From positions 1 through 6,892 of the forward strand of contig CALABJ010000022.1 in assembly GCA_937885645.1 (NCBI GenBank): a stretch of DNA of 6,892 bases, given 5' to 3'. This DNA comes from RGIG4097 sp937885645 (GTDB lineage Bacteria > Bacillota > Clostridia > Christensenellales > CAG-917). The notes below the pieces were generated by a model. That model made no database searches, was not told the DNA's origin, and was given only the letters and a program-made list of their open reading frames with translations. This document shows, piece after piece, positions 5,328-6,892 of this stretch. Every line of letters begins with the position of its first letter. Within the stretch, counting starts at the first letter, position 1. The position numbers were made by a program, and so were the translations under genes.

Positions 5328-6669
5328 AGAAATGAACGAAGTCTTTGAACAAGACAAGAAAGGCATCCTTGGGGACGCTCCCAAAAAGGGCAAAAAGAAA
5401 GTTCTCACCCCTGAACAAAAGAAAAAGAGAACAAAAAAAGCCCTCATCATCACTGGTGCAATCCTGGGTGCACTTGTCATCTTCTTTGGCAGTTGCGCCA
5501 TTGCAAACGTGGTGGGTGTGAATGCTCTCATCAAGCAAGCAGAAAATATGTCTGCCGTTGAGTACGCCGAAGGCACTCAACTTGTCCCCGTCAAGGACAG
5601 TGACGGATATTGGACCTTCACAACCGATGATGATTTCACCGTCATGCAATTCACCGACGTACATATCGGTGGCGGTTGCTTCTCATCACAGACAGATCCT
5701 TGGGCAATGAACGCCGTTGCCACAATGATCCGCCAACAAAAACCTGACCTTGTTGTGGTCACAGGTGACATTGCATACCCTGTTGTTTTCCAAGCAGGCA
5801 CTCTCAACAACCTGAGCGCAACAAAGATATTTGCCAACATGATGGAGTCACTTGGAGTGTACTGGACTTTCTCATTTGGCAACCACGACACAGAGGCATA
5901 TTCCTACTACTCACGTGAAGACATCTGTGACTACTATGAGAGCCAAAACTTCAAGTATTGCCTGTTCAACAGAGGCTTCCACGGAGATGACAAAGGATAT
6001 GGCAACAACATCATCAAAGTGAAAAATAGCGCCGGCATCGTCACTCAAGCAATCGTCACTTTGGACAGCCACAGCTATATTGACGGCGACATCCTCGGCC
6101 TTGCATGGAAATACGACAATTTGCACGATAGCCAAGTTAATTGGTACAAAACCGAGATGCAAAAGCTTGTTTCTGCAAATATGGCAATCGATCCCACCGC
6201 AACTGAACTCAAAAATTTGGCATTTATTCATATCCCCACAATGGAATATAGAGATGCTTGGAAGGAGTACGTTGAGGCAGGCAACAAGGACACCGACAAC
6301 GTCATATTTGACTTTGGTGTTATGGGTGAAAGTGACGGCAACAAAAACGGCGTCAAGACTTGGGGTATCTACTGCGGTATGGAGCCTTGCTCCTTCTTTG
6401 AAGCAGGTCTTGAAAGCGGACTCCAAGGCATCTTCTGTGGACACGACCACTACAACAATTTCTCCGTCTTCTACAACGGCGGTGAGGGTGACAAGTATAT
6501 CCGTCTCACCTACGGCATGAGCACCGACTATCTTGCCTACCCCGGCATCTTCAAGGAACACAGCCAACGTGGTTGCACAGTCATCACCGTAAAGCCTGAC
6601 GGAAGCTTTGACGTTGAAGCAAAGAACTACTACACCGACTTTGAAAACGTCTCTCACGAAAAAGACTAA
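5320..6669 (+). CDS. Membrane-anchored calcineurin-like metallophosphoesterase (Dcr2/PAP29-like)
   Basis: This 449-residue protein has a charged cytosolic N-terminus (1-40, Lys-rich from 22 to 40), one transmembrane segment (about 41-65) and a large domain predicted outside the membrane. The full set of dimetal ligands is visible in order: FTDVHIG (D113, H115), TGDIAYP (D150), FGNHDTE (N188, H189, D190), HIPTMEY (H304) and GHDHYNN (H375, H377). The GNHDTE-then-SRE spacing and the SQVNWYKTEM segment (271-280) resemble Dcr2/purple-acid-phosphatase-29-like enzymes. It should hydrolyse a phosphomono- or diester; the substrate is unknown. Cys59 follows FGS, but 40 charged residues precede the hydrophobic stretch, so I do not call a lipoprotein. 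The active site is typically Mn or Fe/Zn dependent, so pairing with a metal exporter in one operon may matter for metal supply or balance. The gene is intact and is followed by a terminator. Confidence 0.92.
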   Translation: MSEEMNEVFEQDKKGILGDAPKKGKKKVLTPEQKKKRTKKALIITGAILGALVIFFGSCAIANVVGVNALIKQAENMSAVEYAEGTQLVPVKDSDGYWTFTTDDDFTVMQFTDVHIGGGCFSSQTDPWAMNAVATMIRQQKPDLVVVTGDIAYPVVFQAGTLNNLSATKIFANMMESLGVYWTFSFGNHDTEAYSYYSREDICDYYESQNFKYCLFNRGFHGDDKGYGNNIIKVKNSAGIVTQAIVTLDSHSYIDGDILGLAWKYDNLHDSQVNWYKTEMQKLVSANMAIDPTATELKNLAFIHIPTMEYRDAWKEYVEAGNKDTDNVIFDFGVMGESDGNKNGVKTWGIYCGMEPCSFFEAGLESGLQGIFCGHDHYNNFSVFYNGGEGDKYIRLTYGMSTDYLAYPGIFKEHSQRGCTVITVKPDGSFDVEAKNYYTDFENVSHEKD

Positions 6670-6684
6670 TCTTCACAAACATAC

Positions 6685-6717
6685 AAAAAGGACTGACACA
6701 AGTCAGTCCTTTTTTTG
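6685..6717 (+). terminator. Strong, symmetric intrinsic terminator
   Basis: GGACTGAC (6690-6697) pairs perfectly with GTCAGTCC (6702-6709) around the loop ACAA. Five A before and eight T after extend the stem and give a U tract. It ends the CDF-phosphoesterase unit 15 nt past the stop. The A run supplies a T tract on the other strand, so it can also stop - strand transcription arriving from the right. Confidence 0.93.
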
Positions 6718-6840
6718 TTTGACGAGCAAGTGCGAAATCCCCTCAAGCACATGTCCCCCTTCCTCACGTGTTTCCCCCTTCTGCCATTCGGCAGAGCCCG
6801 CGGGCAGGGACACACTCGGCTTTCGCACATTAAGCGACGT
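6685..6840 (-). ncRNA. Candidate structured small RNA (unrecognised family)
   Basis: GTGCGAAA (6730-6737) and TTTCGCAC (6821-6828) form a perfect 8-bp closing stem around 83 nt. Inside are TCTGCC/GGCAGA (6780-6785 with 6790-6795), the palindrome GCCCGCGGGC (6796-6805), TGTCCC/GGGACA (6752-6757 with 6807-6812) and CACATG/CACGTG (6748-6753 with 6765-6770). The last pairs fully, with a G-U, only in the - strand RNA; on the + strand it has an A-C mismatch. On the - strand there is also a near-repeat, GAAGGGGGAAACACGTG and GAAGGGGGACATGTG. A weak promoter lies to the right and the symmetric terminator gives a 3' end. I do not recognise the family, and no protein gene is supported here. It could instead be a + strand leader of a gene beyond the window. 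Confidence 0.3.
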
Positions 6841-6846
6841 CGCCTC

Positions 6847-6875
6847 ATTATGCCACTCGTTGCGTTGGTGCAAAA
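6847..6875 (-). promoter_or_regulatory. Possible promoter for the - strand RNA candidate
   Basis: Read on the - strand, CATAAT (6847-6852, 5 of 6) has TG one base before it (TGGCATAAT), an extended -10. A weak TTTGCA (about 4 of 6) sits 16 nt upstream. The expected start is near 6840, within the palindrome GCGACGTCGC (6834-6843). This is only weak support. Confidence 0.25.
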
Positions 6876-6892
6876 AAATCACAGCGCACCCG

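Noticed and set aside
5437..5502. Lipoprotein signal at Cys59 of the phosphoesterase
   Set aside because: About 40 charged residues precede the hydrophobic stretch and FGSC is a poor lipobox, so a simple membrane anchor fits better.
4749..5576. 275-codon open frame on the - strand
   Set aside because: It mirrors the CDF and phosphoesterase genes. Its Cys/Phe/His-rich translation is typical of an antisense shadow, with no ribosome binding site or motif.
5911..6657. 248-codon open frame on the - strand
   Set aside because: It is fully antisense to the phosphoesterase, whose metal ligands are all intact. The translation, rich in Val and Asp, shows no domain.
6752..6779. CRISPR-like or tandem repeat from the two CCCCCTTC copies
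   Set aside because: There are only two imperfect copies about 20 nt apart, with no unique spacer pattern. They fit better as parts of the folded RNA candidate.
6666..6848. 60-codon - strand open frame in the right-hand noncoding region
   Set aside because: It has no good ribosome binding site, runs through the terminator stem, and has an Arg/Cys-rich composition without motifs. The stretch looks structural rather than coding.

Overview
The window looks like chromosomal DNA from an anaerobic low-to-mid-GC Firmicute of class Clostridia. The main reason is the pair at its left end: a 49-residue Cys-rich SCIFF peptide (ranthipeptide precursor) and its dedicated radical SAM/SPASM maturase, a pair that is nearly universal in Clostridia and rare elsewhere. 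All six genes I accept lie on the + strand and fall into two transcription units. I cannot name genus or species.

Unit 1 (about 33-4389). After a short terminator-like hairpin comes a strong promoter (TTGACT, 17 nt, TATAAT), then scfA (122-271), an intergenic attenuator-like hairpin (327-367), scfB (368-1741), a PLP-dependent Orn/Lys/Arg-type decarboxylase (1743-3074, one base after scfB) and a membrane-anchored, outward-facing ComEC-type metallo-beta-lactamase-fold hydrolase (3104-4288). A good intrinsic terminator lies at 4357-4389. ScfB should install thioether crosslinks in ScfA. The hairpin between them would let the peptide be made in excess over the enzyme. Nothing in the sequence ties the decarboxylase or the hydrolase chemically to the peptide; the link is position only.

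Unit 2 (about 4423-6717). A promoter with an extended -10 places the predicted transcription start on or next to the ATG of a cation diffusion facilitator (4458-5327), so this mRNA is probably leaderless. Its intramembrane metal site reads N-D-D-D, as in manganese exporters. The next gene (5320-6669) overlaps it by 8 nt and encodes a membrane-anchored calcineurin-like metallophosphoesterase of the Dcr2/PAP29-like type. The unit ends in a strong, symmetric terminator at 6685-6717.

The last 175 bases hold no protein gene that I can support. They contain an 8-bp inverted repeat closing an 83-nt segment full of further inverted repeats. Its pairing is better on the - strand, and there is a possible - strand promoter on one side and the symmetric terminator on the other, so this is a candidate small RNA.

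The points most worth checking are: the SCIFF peptide with Gly where characterised homologues carry the acceptor Thr; the scfA-scfB attenuator and the missing ribosome binding site of scfB; the leaderless N-D-D-D transporter; and the candidate - strand RNA.
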